Positions 61,600 to 64,000 of a DNA stretch of 64,000 bases are shown here, piece after piece. Position 1 is the first letter of the stretch. Each line of letters opens with the position of its first letter. The notes beneath the pieces were generated by a model. That model searched no databases and was not told where the DNA came from. It saw only the letters and a list, made by a program, of their open reading frames with translations. Origin of the DNA: Hahella sp. CCB-MM4 (GTDB taxonomy: Bacteria; Pseudomonadota; Gammaproteobacteria; Pseudomonadales; Oleiphilaceae). The DNA is taken from NCBI RefSeq assembly GCF_002260525.1, contig NZ_MRYI01000002.1, positions 62,001 through 126,000 on the forward strand. Reading direction: 5' to 3'. A program made the position numbers and the translations under genes.

Positions 61600-62391
61600 A
61601 TTCTTATCACTAAAATAAGCCCGGAAAGTACGTTCCAACTCGCCACTCTGCTTCATTTCCAGAATCACAGAATCAATCAGTTCCCTCAATAACCACCCTT
61701 GTTCGGATTTAGTAAACATCATATAGATATCCGTGGCCGGCATTCCCGGAATTGGGCGATAGGAGAGATTAGGTGTCTGCAGATAGCTCTCCCCGATTGC
61801 CCTGAAACCGGCAAGAATCTCATAGTTTTCAACAAACAGGTCGATCTGCCCGGACTTCAATCTGGCCAGGAGGTGGCGGTAGTTGTATATACCTTGATTT
61901 TCGACCTTTTTATCATCCAGGCCATAGTAGGAATAGTTGTACCCGAGTATGCCTCCCACCCGGTAGCGGGCCAAATCCGACCGGCGGTTAATTACCGGTT
62001 GAGGCAGGTGATTTTCCATATAGAAGTAGTAGGGAGTGGTCTGTCCATATACTTCCGATAGCCAATAAGACTTTTCTCGCTCCTCGTTCAGCGTGGCAAC
62101 CAGCAGCATGTGAATATCGGCTTTCTTCACTGCCTGCAAACAACGCTTCCATGGCATTAATTGAATATCAAACGGCAAGTGATACTGTGAAAAAGCACGC
62201 TCGACAACCTCATAGGCAACTCCTTGGAGTTCAGCACTCTTTTTGCCCTTTTCACGTACATAATAGATAAATGGAGGCCATTCGCTGACATCATCACAGA
62301 TACGGACAGGAGAAGGCAGATCTTCGGCACAGACCAGGGACGAGAAAAAAACAATACCCAGAATAACTCTGATCTTGGGGAGTGAAACCAT
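61588..62391 (-). CDS. Orphan periplasmic solute-binding protein (SBP family 3)
   Basis: 267 aa. Signal ends SLVCA; PVRICDDVSEWPPFIYYV, LMPWKRCLQAVKKADIHML and the later GIYNYRHLLARLKSGQIDLF follow the family-3 fold. ATG 62391 with GAGG upstream. Third orphan of this type in the window; no transporter genes around. Ligand unknown. Confidence 0.83.
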   Translation of the reverse strand: MVSLPKIRVILGIVFFSSLVCAEDLPSPVRICDDVSEWPPFIYYVREKGKKSAELQGVAYEVVERAFSQYHLPFDIQLMPWKRCLQAVKKADIHMLLVATLNEEREKSYWLSEVYGQTTPYYFYMENHLPQPVINRRSDLARYRVGGILGYNYSYYGLDDKKVENQGIYNYRHLLARLKSGQIDLFVENYEILAGFRAIGESYLQTPNLSYRPIPGMPATDIYMMFTKSEQGWLLRELIDSVILEMKQSGELERTFRAYFSDKNNHQ

Positions 62392-62809
62392 CTTCAACCT
62401 CAACTGAGGTGAGTCCTGTTCCTTAAGACTAGATCACATTCCAATGAGAATGTAGAAAAAATGACAATAAATCATTTTGCAACACATTTTGACCCCTACT
62501 ACATGAATCCAATTGGTTCATTTAACCCTTCCTCTGACCGAGGCAATTATTGGTATTGGCTACAGCAATACCTTCTCTATCCGTTCCTTTTTCTTTTGAT
62601 AGGTGTCAATACCAACTGGACAAAAGCAACGCAACATTTAGCCTAGTTTGATAACCGCAAGTCTGTACGCAGCCGGCGGCCATAAAGAGCAAATCGAATT
62701 GGAATCGTGGCGATCATATCGCATTGCCAATCAAGGCTCATTTGAGAGCATCAATGTGTGTCTTACCGGACCGGCAGCTTGTCTCCAAAAATAATAAGAG
62801 GGATTTTAC
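62392..62809. other. Gene-free region between a binding-protein gene and an MFS gene
   Basis: 418 bases. A 61-codon frame from 62461 has no ribosome site and is not convincing. GGTATTG (62552-62558) and CAATACC (62566-62572) make an inverted repeat, and a further CAATACC lies near 62606; this may be a regulator site for the MFS gene. Nothing else is evident. Confidence 0.55.
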
Positions 62810-64000
62810 ATGGGCAAGACTGTGCCGTGCGCCAGTGAGATATCTTATTCATCCACACCATCATCAGGTTACTGGACTCTGTTGAGAAACCGTAGCTTCA
62901 CGGCTTATCTCACCAATCAAATACTGATTAATCTGGGAGACGGAATCTTCGGTCTTCTCGTCACGTTCAGCGCCCTGAAGCTGGATGCCTCCGCCACTCA
63001 GCTGGGGCTGATCGTCTCCTGCATTGCGCTACCCCGGGGACTCATGGGACTGTACGGCGGTGTCATCGCCGACCAATATGACCGACGCAAAATCATGCAG
63101 TTGTGCGATCTCGTTCGGACCCTGGGCATTGCTCTGGTCGGTGTGCTCAGCTGGTGCAGCCTGCTCACGCTGGTGAACCTGACATTGCTCGCATCTCTGG
63201 TCACATTGACTTCCGCCTTTTCCAAACCCGCCGGAAAAGCCATCATGCCCGGATTCGTTGCCAGTTCAGACCTGTATCTGGCTAACGGCATGACTCAGAG
63301 TGTGCTATGGCCTTCATTTTTTATCGGCGCATTCCTGGCCGGGTTAATGGACAACATTGCGCTATTCCCCGCCTACGGATATTTACTGTGCGCAGGAGTA
63401 TTTGCAGTCGCCGGACTGGTACTGTTCATGATTCGTCGTATGACGTCAGAATTGTCCAATCACAGTGTGTCCGGTCCGATTCTGGCGGACATTCTCTCTG
63501 GTATTGCCGAGCTGGCCCAACAACGTCCTCTGCTGGTCAGGGTATTGTGCTTTTTAGCATACTCGCTGGTCTGGAGAGGTATGACCCAGGTCGGGTTACC
63601 GCTATACACGGTTGAAACTCTGAATCTTCCGGCAAATTTCTATAGCACTCTCATTATCGCCACGGGTCTGGGAGAATTCATCAGTTCCCTGGTCATCGCC
63701 CGTCTTGCTGTCACCCGCTCACTGCGTTGGTCATTCCTGGGAGATGGACTTCTGGTATTGGTGATTCTAGGATTGTGCTTCAATAAAGGGGAAGGTGAAT
63801 TTGCGACCTACATCAGTCTGATTGCCGCGGCGCTGATCGGTGTATCCGCCAGCATTGTCCATATCCCTTTGACGGCCGCCATCCAGACAGATATTAGTAC
63901 CACAAACAGTGGAAAGGTATTCAGTATCTGGAATACTCTCGGTACCCTGGGAGGAAGCCTGGGAGCTATCATCATTTCGAGCCTGGTCGGTCTGACAGGG
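62810..64000 (+). CDS. MFS transporter (3' end outside window)
   Basis: An open frame of 397 codons from ATG 62810 to the window end (AGAGG upstream). The translation has many hydrophobic helices and the MFS loop 2-3 signature variant GGVIADQYDRRKIMQ; the opening YWTLLRNRSFTAYLTNQILI resembles the enterobactin-exporter/MFS-3 group. The frame is not closed by a stop here. Probably an efflux pump; substrate unknown. Confidence 0.88.
   Translation, partial: MGKTVPCASEISYSSTPSSGYWTLLRNRSFTAYLTNQILINLGDGIFGLLVTFSALKLDASATQLGLIVSCIALPRGLMGLYGGVIADQYDRRKIMQLCDLVRTLGIALVGVLSWCSLLTLVNLTLLASLVTLTSAFSKPAGKAIMPGFVASSDLYLANGMTQSVLWPSFFIGAFLAGLMDNIALFPAYGYLLCAGVFAVAGLVLFMIRRMTSELSNHSVSGPILADILSGIAELAQQRPLLVRVLCFLAYSLVWRGMTQVGLPLYTVETLNLPANFYSTLIIATGLGEFISSLVIARLAVTRSLRWSFLGDGLLVLVILGLCFNKGEGEFATYISLIAAALIGVSASIVHIPLTAAIQTDISTTNSGKVFSIWNTLGTLGGSLGAIIISSLVGLTG

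Noticed and set aside
62461-62646. A 61-codon frame before the MFS gene
   Set aside because: No ribosome-binding site, aromatic-rich translation without similarity; the region more likely holds regulatory DNA.

Overview
The window looks like a chromosomal stretch of a heterotrophic, probably marine or host-associated gammaproteobacterium. The gene families (TRAP transporter with GntR/GntK, lipase chaperone LifO, NrtR/NadM-Nudix/NadV, CecR/YbhF-type efflux, many CG-rich-linker lipoproteins) fit an Oceanospirillales-like organism. That assignment is inference; no rRNA or tRNA gene is present to fix it. Genes are densely packed on both strands.

Layout. 1-554: end of a chemotaxis receptor. 555-5525: a gluconate-type operon (TRAP transporter dctPQM, gluconokinase, GntR repressor) behind two copies of the GntR operator palindrome. 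5593-14258 (minus strand) with a divergent LacI-type gene at 14259-15269: a sugar/polyol operon (binding protein, ABC ATPase, permease, Zn polyol dehydrogenase, FGGY kinase, transaldolase, L-xylulose-reductase-like SDR) with three copies of a LacI-type palindrome. 15324-18818: a rearrangement scar where a lipoprotein lost its signal peptide and a LuxR-type response regulator lost its receiver domain at the same base, next to a still intact histidine kinase. 18827-24559: Lif-type foldase, SGNH esterase, omptin-like barrel and a large lipoprotein. 24989-34651: an NAD salvage region (nrtR, nadM-Nudix, nadV, macrodomain, nadR, pnuC), interrupted by a PhyH gene, an AT-rich two-gene cassette resembling effector plus immunity, and the broken 3' end of a second PhyH gene. 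34792-45771: metabolic and regulatory singletons (MocR, pentapeptide-K+ channel, Fpg/Nei, EamA, LysR). 46016-49721: CecR/YbhGFS-like efflux operon. 49793-51466: a lambda-like switch (protease-dead S24 repressor, Cro-like protein, membrane protein, three operators) without other phage genes. 51495-64000: orphan solute-binding proteins, MerR, VOC, flavin enzymes, a large PLP decarboxylase, a matrixin-type metalloprotease and the start of an MFS transporter.

The most unusual global feature is a set of about a dozen short tandem arrays with different, unrelated units of 11-33 bp. Several begin inside the last codons of a gene so that the stop codon lies in a repeat unit; others sit in intergenic DNA upstream of starts, and two expand in frame inside coding sequence (dctM, mocR). 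Other leads are a two-helix leader directly before the pnuC start, a terminator between two operators upstream of the sugar-binding protein, and the effector/immunity-like cassette.
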